Assembly (NCBI GenBank): GCA_963844255.1
Contig: CAWJNP010000014.1
Span: 82,950 to 146,949 of the forward strand
Origin: SZAS-79 sp963844255
GTDB taxonomy: Bacteria; Pseudomonadota; Gammaproteobacteria; Burkholderiales; SG8-39
Direction of reading: 5' to 3'
DNA: 64,000 nucleotides
How positions within the stretch are numbered: the first letter of the stretch is position 1; every line of letters starts with the position of its first letter. Positions 34,044 through 45,655 of this stretch are shown in pieces. The translations under genes were made by a program, and so were the position numbers. Under the pieces are notes generated by a model. It was given only the letters and a program-made list of their open reading frames with translations. It searched no databases and was not told where the DNA came from.

Positions 34044-35853
34044 CCTCCAACCTGATCGTGCAGTGCGTGGTGTACCTCGCGGTACTGCTGCTGCTCGCGA
34101 AGCCGCTCGGAACCTACATGGCGCGCGTCTATGCGGGCGAACCGGCCTTCCTCTACCGCTGGGCGCGCCGGCGGAACGCCTCATCTACCGCCTCTCCGGC
34201 GTCGACCCGAAGCACGAGATGCGCTGGACCCAGTACGCGTTCGCGGTGCTGGCCTTCAACCTGCTCGGGCTCCTGGCGGTCTACGCGCTGCAGCGCCTGC
34301 AGGCGCGTCCTGCCGCTCAACCCGCAGGGCTTGCGCGGCGGTCTACGCCCGACTCGGCGTTCAACACCGCGGTCAGCTTCGCCACCAACACCAACTGGCA
34401 GGGCTACGGCGGCGAGACGACGCATGAGCTACCTGACCCAGATGCTCGGGCTCACGGTGCAGAACTTCGTCTCGGCCGCGACCGGCATGGCGGTGCTGGT
34501 CGCGCTGATCCGCGGCTTCGCGCGCGCAGGTCGGCCGAGACGATCGGCAACTTCTGGGTCGACCTGACGCGCGGCGACGCTCTACATCCTGCTGCCGCTG
34601 TCGCTCGTCCTCGCGCTGGTCCTGGTCGTCGCAGGGCGTGGTGCAGACCTTCGCGCCTACCAGACGTGCCGCTGTCGAGTCGTCGATACGAGCCGACTCG
34701 ACGCCGCGGCAGCCGCTCAAGGACGGCAGGCAAGCCGGTCACGGACCGTCAGAGCAGGTCATCGCGGTCGGCCCGGCCGCCTCGCAGATCGCGATCAAGC
34801 AGCTCGGCACCAACGGCGGCGGCTTCTTCAACGTCAACTCGGCGCACCCGTTCGAGAATCCGACGCCGCTCTCGAACTTCCTCGAGATGCTCGCGATCCT
34901 GCTGATCCCGGCGGCGCTGTGCTACACGTTCGGCAGGATGGTCGGCGACACGCGCCAGGGCTGGGCGGTGCTCGCGGCGATGACGCGTCATCTTCGTCGC
35001 CGCTGCTGGCGGTCGCGTGCTGGCGCCGAGCAGGCGGGCAACCCGCTGCTCGCGGCGCTCGGCGTCGACCAGGCGGCCATCGACGACCGCAGGCGGGCGG
35101 CAACATGGAAGGCAAGGAAGTCGCGCTTCGGCATCGCCAACTCGGCGCTCTGGGCCACGGCCACGACCGCCGCCTCGAACGGCTCGGTCAACTCGATGCA
35201 CGATTCCTTCACGCCGCTCGGCGGCCTGGTGCCGATGTGGCTGATGCAGCTCGGCGAGGTCATCTTCGGCGGCGTCGGCTCCGGGCTCTACGGCATGCTG
35301 ATGTTCGCGATCGTCGCCGTGTTCATCGCCGGCCTGATGGTCGGGCGCACGCCCGAGTACCTCGGCAAGAAGATCGAGGCCTTCGAGATGAAGATGGCCT
35401 CGCTCGTGATCCTGATTCCGCCGCTGGTCGTGCTGGTCGGCACGGCGCGTCGCGGTGCATGATCGACGCCGGGCAAGGCCGGGGTCGCCAATCCCGGGCG
35501 CGCACGGCTTCTCGCGAAATCCTCTACGCCTTCTCCTCGGCCGGCAACAACAACGGCAGCGCCTTCGCCGGCCTCTCGGCGAACACGCCGTTCTACAACA
35601 CGGCGCTCGGGCATCGCGATGCTGTTCGCGCGCTACTGGCTGATCGATCCCGGTGCTGGCGATCGCCGGCTCGCTCGCCGCGCAAGAAGACGCGTGCCGG
35701 CCGGCGCCGGCACGCTGCCGACGCACACGCCGCTGTTCGTCGTGCATGCTGCGTCGGCACGTGATCCTGATCGTCGGCGCGCTGACCTTCGTGCCCGGCG
35801 CTCGCGCTCGGGCCCGATCGTCGAGCACCTGCATGCTGACGGCCAGCCGATGA
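34040..35853 (+). pseudogene. kdpA: KdpA, K+-translocating subunit, multiply frameshifted
   Basis: KdpA forms the K+ channel of the KdpFABC pump. The expected protein is readable in pieces across all three frames: LAKPLGTYMARVYAGEPAF, GVDPKHEMRWTQYAFAVLAF, DSAFNTAVSFATNTNWQGYG, MSYLTQMLGLTVQNFVSAAT, KQLGTNGGGFFNVNSAHPFE (selectivity-filter region), GSVNSMHDSFTPLGGLVPMW, and AGNNNGSAFAGLSANTPFYN. The frame changes about eight times in the first 620 bases, nearly always by one extra G or C (for example near 34420, 34577 and 34632). The probable stop is TGA 35851. No full-length protein can be made from this sequence as given. Confidence 0.88.
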
Positions 35854-35873
35854 ACCGTCTGAGGAGAATGACC

Positions 35874-37983
35874 ATGACCGCCGCCAGCCGAGCCACGTCC
35901 GCTGTTCGATCCGGCCGATCGCTCGCGGCCGCGCGATCGTCGATGTCGTTCGTCAAGCTCGATCCGCGGCGCCAGCTCGCGCAACCCGGTGATGTTCGTC
36001 GTCTACGTCGGCAGCATCCTCACGACCGTGCTCTGTGCTTGCAGGCGCTCGGTCGGCCGAGGGCGAGGCGCCGGCCGGCTTCATCCTCGGCGATCTCCGC
36101 TCTGGCTGTGGTTCACGGTGCTGTTCGCCAACTTCGCCGAGGCGATGGCCGAAGGCCGCGGCAAGGCGCAGGCCGACACGCTGCGCAGCGCGCGCAGCGC
36201 GACATCACGGCGAAGAAGCTCGACGCGCCGCGCGACAGCGCGACGCTCCGATCGCGTCGTCGCCTCCGCGACGCTGCGCAAGGGCGACGTCGTCCTCGTC
36301 GAGGCCGGCGACATCATTCCCGGCGACGGCGAGGTCATCGAAGGCGTCGCCTCGGTCGACGAGAGCGCCATCACCGGCGAATCGCGCGCCGGTCATCCGC
36401 GAGTCCGGCGGCGACCGCAGCGCGGTCACCGGCGGCACGCGCGTGCTCTCCGACTGGCTCGTCGTCCGCATCACCGCCAACCCCGGCGAGACCTTCCTCG
36501 ACCGCATGATCGCCATGGTCGAGGGCGCGAAGCGCCAGAAGACGCCGAACGAGATCGCGCTCGACCATCCTGCTGGCGGCGCTGACCATCATCTTCCTGC
36601 TCGCCACGCGTCACGCTGCTGCCGTTCTCGCTCTACAGCGTCGAAGCCGCGGGCCGGGCACGCCGGTCACGCATCACCGTGCTGGTCGCGCTGCTGGTCT
36701 GCCTGATCCCGACGACGATCGGCGGCCTGCTCTCGGCGATCGGCATCGCCGGCATGGACCGCATGATCCAGGCCAACGTGATCGCCATGTCGGGCCGCGC
36801 GGTCGAGGCCGCCGGCGACGTCGACGTGCTGCTGCTCGACAAGACCGGCACGATCACGCTCGGCAACCGCCAGGCGGCCGCGCTTCATGCCCGCGCCGGG
36901 CGTCGACCGAGCGCGACCTGGCCGACGCGGCGCAGCTCGCGTCGCTCGCCGACGAGACGCCCGAGGGCCGCAGCATCGTGGTGCTGGCCAAGCAGAAGTA
37001 TCGGCCTGCGCGGACGCGACGTGCGCGAGCTCGGCGCGACCTTCGTCCCGTTCACCGCCCAGACCCGCATGAGCGGCGTCGACCTCGGCGGCCGCGCAGA
37101 TCCGCAAGGGCGCGGCGGACGCCATCGACGCCTACGTCGCAGCGCACGGCGGGCACTGCCCCGCTGACGGTCGAGCGCGCAGCGTCGACGACCGTCGCGC
37201 AAGGCGGCGCGACGCCGCTCGTCGTCGCCGACGGCCCGGCGGTGCTCGGCGTCGATCGACCTGAAGGACATCGTCAAAGGCGGCATCAAGGAGCGCTTCG
37301 CCGAGCTGCGCCGCATGGGCATCAAGACGGTGATGATCACCGGCGACAACCCGCTGACCGCCGCCGCCATCGCCGCCGAAGCGGGCGTCGACGACTTCCT
37401 CGCCGAGGCGACGCCCGAGGCCAAGCTCGAAGCTGATCCGCGAGTACCAGGCGCGGCGGGCGCCTGGTCGCGATGACCGGCGACGGCACGAACGACGCGC
37501 CCGCGCTCGCGCAGGCCGACGTCGCCGTCGCGATGAACACCGGCACGCAGGCCGCGAAGGAAGCCGGCAACATGGTCGACCTCGACTCGAACCCGACCAA
37601 GCTGATCGAGATCGTCGAGATCGGCAAGCAGCTGCTGATGACGCGCGGCGCGCTGACCACGTTCAGCATCGCCAACGACGTGGCCAAGTACTTCGCGATC
37701 ATCCCGGCCGCGTTCGCGACGCACCTATCCCGCAGCTCGACGCGCTCAACGTCATGCGCCTCGCGAGCCCCGCGAGCGCGATCCTGTCGGCGGTGATCTT
37801 CAACGCGCTCATCATCATCGTGCTGATCCCGCTCGCGCTGCGCGGCGTGCGCTATCGCGCCGGTCGGCGCGGCGCGTGCTGCTGCGCGACAACCTGCTGA
37901 TCTACGGCCTCGGCGGCCTGATCGTGCCGTTCGTCGGCATCAAGCTGATCGACCTGATGCTCGTGGCGCTCGGCCTGGTCTGA
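35874..37983 (+). pseudogene. kdpB: KdpB, P-type ATPase catalytic subunit, multiply frameshifted
   Basis: KdpB is the ATP-hydrolysing subunit. Readable pieces include DPRRQL then PVMFVVYVGSILTT, DVVLVEAGDIIPGDGEVIEG, the phosphorylation motif VLLLDKTGTITLGNRQAAA (36829-36880), IKTVMITGDNPLTAAAIAAE, and the hinge motif MTGDGTNDAPALAQADVAVA (37473-37532). Many single-base insertions separate them (for example GAA-GCTG near 37430 and ACG-C-ACC near 37721). The probable start is ATG 35874, with a GAGGAG box; the stop TGA is at 37981. All catalytic motifs are intact locally, which argues for sequence error over long decay. Confidence 0.88.
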
Positions 37984-38008
37984 AATCGCAGTGACAAGGA
38001 GATTGACC

Positions 38009-38590
38009 ATGCTCAAGGAACTGCAAACCCGCGCTGCGTCGCTGCTCGTGTTGCTGACGCTGGTCACCGGCGTCGCTCTACCCGCTCGCTCGTGACCGGC
38101 ATCGGCCAAGCTGCTGTTCCCCGCCAGGCGAACGGCAGCCTGATCGAGCAGGACGGACAAGCCGCGTCGGCTCGGCGCTGATCGGCCAGCCGTTCGCGGA
38201 CCCAAGTACTTCTGGGGCCGTCCCTCGGCCACCTCGCCGTACCCGTACAACGCGAGCGCCTCCGGCGGCTCGAACCTGGGCCCGACCGAACCCGGCGCTC
38301 GGCGACGCAGTGGCCGGACGCATCGAGGCCCTGCGCGCGGCCGATCCGGGCAACAGCGCTGCGGTGCCGGTCGATCTGGTCACCGCGTCGGGCAGCGGCC
38401 TCGATCCGCACATCAGCCCGGCGGCGGCCGAGTACCAGACCGACCCGCGTGGCGAACGCCCGCAAGGTCGACGCCGCGAACGTGCGTCGCGGTGGCCGCC
38501 GCAACCGAGGGCCGCCAGCTGGGATTCCTCGGCGAGCCCAGGGTCAACGTGCTGAAGCTCAATCTCGCGCTCGACCGCATGCCAGAATAG
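38009..38590 (+). pseudogene. kdpC: KdpC, K+ pump chaperone-like subunit, frameshifted
   Basis: KdpC joins the KdpA and KdpB subunits. The start MLKELQTRAASLLVLLTLVT gives the single N-terminal membrane helix; YFWGRPSATSPYPYNASASG, GSGLDPHISPAAAEYQ and the end VNVLKLNLALDRMPE are family motifs, read in different frames. I see frame changes near 38085, 38130, 38160, 38200 and 38450. Stop TAG 38588. kdpD starts 6 bases later. Confidence 0.85.
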
Positions 38591-38596
38591 CCGGCC

Positions 38597-41345
38597 ATGA
38601 GCGACAGCCGGCCCGATCCCGATGCACTGCTCGCCCGCGTCCAGCGCGAAGAGCGCAAGGAGCAGCGCGGGAAGCTGAAGATCTTCTTCGGCGCCGCGCC
38701 GGCGTCGGCAAGACCTACGCCATGCTGCAGGCCGCGCGCGCCCAGCGCGAGGCCGGTGTCGACGTGGTCGTCGGCTTCGTCGAAACCCACGGCCGCAGCG
38801 AGACCGACGCGCTGCTCGACGGCCTCGAGGTCCTGCCCTCGCGCGAGGTCGAGTACCGCGGCGGGATCGTGCAGGAGTTCGATCTCGACGCGGCCCTTGC
38901 GCGCAAGCCGGCCCTGCTGCTCGTCGACGAGCTCGCCCACACCAATGCGCGCCGGCTCGCGCCACGCCAAGCGCTGGCAGGACGTCGACGAACTGCTCGA
39001 GGCCGGCATCGACGTCTACACGACGCTCAACGTCCAGCACCTCGAGAGCCTCAACGACGTGGTCGGCCAGATCACCGGCGTGCGCGTCTGCGAGACGGTG
39101 CCCGACAAGGTGTTCGACGAGGCCGACGAGGTCGAACTGGTCGACCTGCCGCCGGACGAACTGCTCGCGCGTCTCGCGGCAGGCAAGGTCTACCTCGCCC
39201 GAGCAGGCGCAGCGCGCCGCCAAGAATTTCTTCCGCAAGGGCAACCTGATCGCCCTGCGCGAGCTGGCGCTGCGCCGCACCGCGGAGCGCGTGGATGACG
39301 CAGATGCGCGACTACCGCGAGGACCACGCGATCCACCGTGCCTGGCCGGTCTCCGAACGGCTGCTGGTCTGCGTCGGGCCGGGCCAGCACGCCGAGCACC
39401 TGGTGCGCGCCGCGCGCCGGCTCGCCACGAGCCTTGCCGCGGAGTGGATTGCGCTGTACGTCGAGACCCCGAACTGCAGCGCCTGCCCGAAGGCGAACGC
39501 GACCGCATTCTGCGCACCCTGCGCCTCGCCGAAGAACTCGGCGCACGTTCTGTGACGGTCGGCGGTGGGAACGTTCCGGCCGAGATCGTCGGCTTCGCGC
39601 GCGCGCAGAATGTGAGCAGATCGTACTCGGCAAGCCGCGACGCCGCGGGCTGCTGCGACGGCTGGTGACCTCCACAGTCGACCGCGTTGTGCAGGCCGCC
39701 AGCGACATCGACGTGGAAATCATCGGTACCGAGGCGCGCCCCGCCACGCTGGCGTTCGGCAGCGCGACGCCGATCCTCGATCGCAGCCGCGCCCACCTCG
39801 GCGTCACCGGGCCACAGCGCGACGAGAAGCTGCGCTGGCCGGGGTACGCGGGCGCCGCGGCGATCACGTTCGCCTCGACGCTGATCGGCAGCCTCATGCA
39901 CGGCACCTTTCACCCCACCAACCTGGTGATGATCTATCTCGCCGGGATCGTGCTGGTCGCGGTGCGCTACGGACGCGGACCGTCGGTGTTCTCCTCGGTT
40001 CTGTCGGTAGCCGCGTTCGACTACTTCTTCGTGCAGCCCTACTTGACGTTCGCCGTGTCCGACTCCCAGTATCTGGTGACCTTCGCGGTCATGCTGGCGG
40101 TGGGCCTGGTGATCAGCAGCCTTGCCGCAGCGTGCGCATGCAGGCACGCATTGCCGGGTACCGCGAGCAGCGCATGTCGGCCCTGTACGAAATGAGCCGC
40201 GAGCTGGCGGGAACCTACGAGGTCGGCGCGATGGCGCGCATCGGCGTACAGCATCTGTGCGAAGTGTTGGCGAGCCGGGCCGTCATCCTGCTGCCCGAGC
40301 GACCGCGCCGCGCCGGCGCGCCTGCGTCAATCCCGCCGACGAGAGTATCGCAGGGTCCTTCCACGGCGCGGACCTGTCGATCGCGCAGTGGGTGTACGAC
40401 CACGGCCAGCCGGCGGACTGGGCATCGACACGCTCGCGGGAAGCGACACGCACTTCCTGCCGCTCGCCTCGCCGAACCGCACGGTCGGCGTGGCCGCGCT
40501 TCTGCCGGGCGATCCGCGCCGCCTGTTCGTGCCCGAGCAGCGGCGCCTGCTCGACACCTTCGCGGGCCAGATCGCGATCGCGATCGAACGTGCGCCGCTG
40601 GCCGAAGAGGGGCGCAACGCGCGCGTGCGCGTCGAAACCGAGGAACTGCGCAACTCCCTGCTGGCGGGAATTTCGCACGATCTGCGCACACCGCTCGCGT
40701 CGATCGTCGGGTCGGCCTCGACCTGGCCGACAGCGCCGCCCAGCTGAGCGAGTCGGCGCGCAGGGGCCTGGCGGTCGGCATCAGCGACGAGGCGCGCCAC
40801 ATGAGCGAGGTGGTCGCCAACGTGCTCGACCTCGCGCGTTTCCAGGCCGGCGCGTTCAGGCTCAACCTGCAGTGGAACGTGCTCGACGAAGTGGTCGGTG
40901 CCGCGCTTGCGCGCGCAAAGCCCCGCCTCGCCGGCACGCGAAATCGCGCTCTCGCTGCCGCCGGAAGCGCCTTTGGTTCAGTTCGACCCGGTATTGATCG
41001 AAGAGGTGCCCTCGTCAACCTGCTGGAGAACGCCGCGAAGTACACCGCGGCGGACAGCCGGTCGCGGTCAGCGCCGAAGTCGTGCAGGACGGCCTGTCGG
41101 TGTCGGTCAGCGACAACGGTCCCGGGCTGCGCCCGGGCGAGGAGGGACAGGTATTCGAGAAGTTCTATCGCGGCTCCCCGGAGTCCGCCACCGGCGGGGT
41201 GGGTCTCGGGCTTGCGATCTGCCGCAGCATCGTCGAAGCGCATGGCGGAAAGATCGGCGCCGGGCGCAGCGCAAGCGGCGGGGCGCGCTTCAGCTTCGTC
41301 CTGCCGCAGACGGCGGCTGCGCCGGTCCTCGAGGCCGAGGCCTGA
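38597..41345 (+). pseudogene. kdpD: KdpD, K+ / turgor sensor histidine kinase, multiply frameshifted
   Basis: About 900 residues if repaired. The N-terminal KdpD domain is readable (KLKIFFGAAP, GKTYAMLQAARAQREAGVDV, LLLVDELAHTN). A Usp-like domain follows, with VCVGPGQHAEHLVRAARRLA, then the four-helix membrane part FASTLIGSLMHGTFHPTNLV and IVLVAVRYGRGPSVFSSVLS. The kinase has the H-box SLLAGISHDLRTPLASIVGS near 40670 and the ATP-binding part GVGLGLAICRSIVEAHGGKI near 41200. Frame changes occur near 38705, 38960, 39200, 39290, 39600, 40130, 40300, 40420, 40720 and 40970-41060. Start ATG 38597, stop TGA 41343. Confidence 0.88.
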
Positions 41346-41352
41346 GCCCCGC

Positions 41353-42050
41353 ATGACTTCCGCGCGCCCCGTGGTGGTGGTCATCGAAGACGAGCCGCAG
41401 ATCCGGCGCTTCCTCAAGGCGTCGCTCGATGCGCACGAATTCACGGTGCACGAGGCGCACACCGGGCGGCAGGGGCTGGTGGAGTGCGCGACCCGGCGCC
41501 CGGAAGTCGTGATCCTCGACCTCGGCCTGCCGGACATGGATGGTGTGGAGGTCATCCGGCGCCTGCGCGAGTGGACCGGAGTGCCGGTGATCGTGCTCTC
41601 GGCGCGCAGCCAGGAGACCGACAAGATCGCGGCGCTCGAGGCCGGCGCGGACGACTATGTGGTCAAGCCCTTCGGCGTCGGCGAGCTGATTGCGCGCATG
41701 CGCGTCGCGCTGCGCCATGCGGCCACGCCCGGCACCGATTCGAACGGCCGGTTCAGCGCGGGCGACATCGAGGTCGATCTGCTGAACCGCGAGGTGCGCC
41801 GCGCCGGCGCCGCGGTCCATCTGACGCCCACCGAGTACCGCCTGCTCTCGGTCCTGGTAAAGCACCCCGGACGGGTTCTGACCCAGCGCTTTCTTCTGCA
41901 GGAAGCCTGGGGCCCGGCTACGTGGAGAGCGCGCATTACCTGCGCATCTACATGGCGAACCTGAGGAAGAAGCTCGAAGCCGACCCGGCCCAACCCCGCC
42001 ACCTGCTCACCGAAACCGGGGTAGGGTACCGTTTCAACGCAGGGGCCTGA
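41353..42050 (+). CDS. kdpE: KdpE, OmpR-family response regulator, one frameshift
   Basis: A receiver domain (VVVVIEDEPQIRRFLKASLD, phospho-acceptor Asp in EVVILDLGLPDMDGVEVIRR, Lys in DDYVVKPFGVGELIARMRVA) is joined to a winged-helix domain (HLTPTEYRLLSVLVKHPGRV). Near 41915, one G is missing from a GGG run (GGCCCGGCTACGTG), and the end GYVESAHYLRIYMANLRKKL ... GVGYRFNAG lies in the next frame to TGA 42048. It activates kdp transcription when phosphorylated by KdpD, probably at the TTTACGCC repeats at 33769. Confidence 0.9.
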
Positions 42051-42078
42051 TCCATCGCGCCCGCAGCCCGGCTTCCAG

Positions 42079-42113
42079 GGTGTATCGGTATCGATACACA
42101 AACTCCCGTGCAA
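42079..42113. repeat. GTATCGATAC intergenic repeat, copy 3 (right flank of kdp)
   Basis: These 35 bases match 33669-33703 at roughly 29 positions in direct orientation; the inner GTATCGGTATCGATACAC is identical to the minus-strand reading of 7308-7325. It lies between the convergent ends of kdpE and the GNAT gene, so it is not in a promoter here. Confidence 0.6.
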
Positions 42114-42163
42114 CCGCCCGCAGAAGCGGACTTTGTCGATAGAAAGATCAGAAATTACATCGT

Positions 42164-43053
42164 CTAGCCGAGCTCGGGCCCGGCGATCGCGAACATCCGC
42201 TCGACCGGATTGAAGGGCTCGCTGCGCGCGAGGATCATGCGCGTGTAGGGACGCTGCAGCGTGAACCCGGAGGCGCGCAGCCATGCGCCGAGCGCCGCGT
42301 GCGGGGCGGGCATGTCGAGGAACACCGGCGCGCTCACCCGGCGCAGCGCGGTGGCCAGCAGCGCGATCGCGCCGGCCTCGTCGTCGGCCACGCAGGGCCC
42401 GAGCTGGTCTTGCGGTGCGGCCTTCGCGACCGAGCAGGAATCCGTTGATTCGTCCATCGACGACCGACACCAGCGCGGCCGCGGGCAGGCGCGGACGCAG
42501 CGCGGCGAGCAGTTCGGAACGATCGGCGCAGAACGCCGCCGCATCCAGCGCGCAGACGGCGGGCCAGTCGGCGTCGGTCATCGCGCGTATCTCGCACCCC
42601 GCCGCGGTGCGCGGTTCGGATGCGAGCGCCGGCGCAGCGAGGCACTGCATGCGCTCGATGCCCCAGGTGTCCTCGAAACCGAGCAGGCCGTACACGGTGC
42701 GCCCGGCGGGCGTCGCATCGAGGATCGCAACGAGGCCATCTCGCGCGAGCGCCGCCATGGCGCGGTCCATCAGGCGGGTGGCGAGGCCCTTGCGGCGCCA
42801 GCGCTCGGTCACCAGCACCATGCTGATCCAGCCGAAGCCGCCGCTCGCGATACGGCAGCGCGAGCGAGGTGGCGACCAGCGTGCCGTCGGGTGCGACCAG
42901 GCCGTAGCCCTCACCCAGCGCCAGCATGGTGCGCCAGTCGTCCGCGGTCTGGTTCCAGCGCACCTCGGTGACCAGCGCGACGCAGCCCGGAAGCTCGGCG
43001 GCACCGAGGCGAATCTCGCGCAGGCCCGCGGTGGAACCCTCAGTACTTTCCAT
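42164..43053 (-). CDS. GNAT family N-acetyltransferase, frameshifted
   Basis: About 295 residues. The N-terminal acetyltransferase shows GFGWISMVLVTERWRRKGLA and TRLMDRAMAALARDGLVAIL, with the acetyl-CoA loop RRKGLATRL. The C-terminal half carries AVCALDAAAFCADRSELLAA, VVDGRINGFLLGR and the closing RMFAIAGPELG, which I know from a group of long GNATs with two half-domains. Frame changes near 42850 and 42415 break it, each fixable by one base. It overlaps the upstream epimerase gene by 14 bases. Substrate unknown. Confidence 0.72.
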
Positions 43054-44094
43054 CGCGGGTGGAGAAGTGCGTGTCCTTGCCCAGGCTCGGCATGCTGCGC
43101 GCGACCCAGTCGGCGACCCAGTCGATCATGCGCGCGAGCGGCACGTGCGGCGCACCGAACAGGGCCTGGGTGCGGGTCGTGTCGACCAGCCAGGCGGTCG
43201 GGGCTTCGCTGCCGGTAATCGCCGCGGTCCTGCCCAGGCGCCGGGCGAACTCCGCCGCAAGCCAGCGCACGCTCACGATCTCCGGTCCGCTGACGTTGAA
43301 CGCAGCGGCGGGGGTCGTGCAATGGGCCAGCAGCCGCAGCGCCTGTTCGTTTGCGTCGCCCTGCCAGATGACATTGACGTGTCCCATGGTCACGTCCACC
43401 GGCTGGCCCGCAGCCACTTTGGCGGCGACGTCGTACAGCACGCCGTAGCGCATGTCGATCGCGTACTCCAGGCGCACGATCGCAACGGGCGTGGCGTACT
43501 TGCGCGAGGCGTGGGAGAACATCATCTCGCGGCCGACGCAGGAGGCGGCATAGTCGCCCGGCGGCGGCAGCAGCGGCACGGATTCGTCCGCGCCCTGCCC
43601 GTCCACCGCAACGAAGGGATATACGCAGGCGGTGGAAAACACGACCATGCGCGACGCACGAAAGGTCTCGGCCACCATCATCGGCACGCCCGTGTTCATC
43701 GCCCAGGTGAAATCCGGATTGCCCGAGGCGCCGAACTTGTGCCCGGCCATGAAGACGATGTTCGCGGCTTTCGGCAGCGACTCGAGCGCGCTGCGCTCGA
43801 GCAGGTCGCAGGCGATGCATTCGATGCCCTGGGCTTCGAGCTTCTCGCGCAGGCCCGGCTCGGAGAACCGCGCCACGCCGATCACCCGCCTGTCCGGTGC
43901 TGCGCGCTTCGCCATGCGCGCAAGGGTCGGCCCCATCTTGCCGCCGACGCCGAGCACCATCAGATCGCCCGGCAACGCGGCGAGTTCGCGTATCGAGCGC
44001 CGGCGAGGGCGTGCTCATGAAGTCCTCGAGCGCCGCGACGTCGGCGAATCGCTCCGGCAGTGCTGCCATCTCTTCCTGCGCCATTACTTGCCGT
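43040..44094 (-). CDS. NAD(P)-dependent epimerase/dehydratase family protein, one frameshift
   Basis: About 351 residues of the extended short-chain dehydrogenase family. The Rossmann motif is LMVLGVGGKMGPTLARMAKR; NIVFMAGHKFGASGNPDFTW follows, and the catalytic region has VVFSTACVYPFV and DYAASCVGREMMFSHASRKY. The active-site Tyr-x3-Lys motif is altered (Tyr-Ala-Ala-Ser-Cys). The N-terminal 35 residues (MAQEEMAALPERFADVAALE) lie in another frame, joined by removing a G near 43994. Its start overlaps the pyk stop (TAATG). Reaction unknown. Confidence 0.75.
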
Positions 44095-45524
44095 GCTCGC
44101 CGACCTTTACGATCTTCATCGTGTTGGTGCCGCCTGCCTTGCCGATCGGTTCGCCGATGGTCAGGACGATGAGGTCGCCTTTCTCGACGACGCCATTCTC
44201 GATCAGCACATTCTCCGCTTCGCGCAGCAGTTCCTCGCGATCGTGGCCCACGTATTTCACCACCAGCGGATAGCGTATCCCGGAACAGCGACACCCGGTA
44301 CCGGGTGGCGGTCTGCGAAGTCAGCGCATAGATCGGCACGCCGCAGTTGAGGCGGCTCATCCACAGCGCCGTCGAACCCGACTCGGTCAGCGAGGCGATC
44401 GCCTTGACCTTCAGGTGAAACGCGGTGAACAGCGCCGCCATCGCGATCGACTGGTCGACGCGGGTGAACAGCCGGTTCGAGGAAATCCTGGTCGAGGTTG
44501 ACCGGCTGCGAGCTGCTCGGCCTCGATGCAGATCCGGTCCATCGCCTCGATCGCCTCGCACCGGATACTTGCCGCTGGCGGATTCCGCCGACAGCATCAC
44601 GGCGTCGGTGCCGTCGAGCACCGCGTTGGCCACGTCGGAGACTTCGGCGCGCGTCGGGCATCGGGCTGGAGATCATCGACTCCATCATCTGCGTCGCGGT
44701 GATGGTGAGCTTGTTGTGCTCGCGCGCCATGCGGATCATGCGTTTCTGCAGCGCCGGCACCGACGCGTCGCCCACTTCGACCGCGAGGTCGCCGCGCGCC
44801 ACCATGATGCCGTCGCAGGCCTTCATGATGTCCTCGAGCGCGGGGATCGCCTCGGCGCGCTCGATCTTGGCGATCAGCAGCGCCTTGCCGCCGGCCGCGC
44901 GCATCAGTTCGCGCGCCATGTACATGTCGGCGCCGGTCTTGGGAAACGACACCGCGAGGTAGTCGGCCTTGAGCTTGCGCGGCGGTCTTGATGTCCTCCA
45001 TGTCCTTGGCGGTCAGCGCCGGCGCGGTGAGCCCGCCGCCCTGGCGGTTGATGCCCTTGTTGTTCGAGAGCACGCCGCCGTGGCGCACCGTGGTGTGGAC
45101 CTCCGATGCCGCGCACCGCGGTCACGTCGAGCACGATCTTGCCGTCGTCCAGCAGCAGCACCGCGCCGGCCGAGACGTCGCGCGGCAGCTCCTTGTAGTC
45201 CAGCCCGGCGCGCTCGGCGTTGCCCATGTCGATTTCGGCGTCCAGCACGAAGGTCTGGCCCGGCTCGAGCATGATCTTGCCGTCGGCGAACTTGCCGACG
45301 CGGATCTTCGGCCCCTGCAGGTCGGCCATGATGCCCACCGTGCGGCCGACGGCTTGCGGCCGACGTCCTTGCACCAGCTGGGCGCGCTTGAGGTGGTCCT
45401 CGGCCGTGCCGTGGGAGAAATTGAGCCGCACCACGTCCACGCCCGCGCGGATCATTTTTTCGAGCACGGCGGGGTCGGAAGAGGCGGGACCGAGGGTGGC
45501 GACGATCTTGGTGCTGCGGAGCAT
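44094..45524 (-). CDS. pyk: Pyruvate kinase, multiply frameshifted
   Basis: About 477 residues. Readable parts are STKIVATLGPASSDPAVLEK, GVDVVRLNFSHGTAEDHLKR, GIMADLQGPKIRVGKFADGK, AIPALEDIMKACDGIMVARGDLA-type active-site segment (written in pieces), MIRMAREHNKLTITATQMME and the end KIVKVGEHGK. Frame changes occur near 45355, 45105, 44985, 44655, 44565, 44510, 44480 and 44280. The enzyme makes pyruvate and ATP from phosphoenolpyruvate. A conserved central gene this damaged is more likely misread than dead. Start ATG 45524, stop TAA 44094. Confidence 0.87.
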
Positions 45525-45655
45525 GGGCTTTCCTCTGCGTAAGCGGCTGACTTTATACCAGAACGAACCGACTGGTTCGCCTGTCGGACGGCGCGGATTC
45601 CCGCAATGCGGCACACTTGGCCCCATCGAAATACCGACATGAACAGAGGACCCGC

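Noticed and set aside
34040..41345. Programmed ribosomal frameshifting in the kdp genes
   Set aside because: There are dozens of frame changes without common slippery sequences or downstream structures, and each is fixed by deleting one base. Sequence error or fresh damage is simpler.
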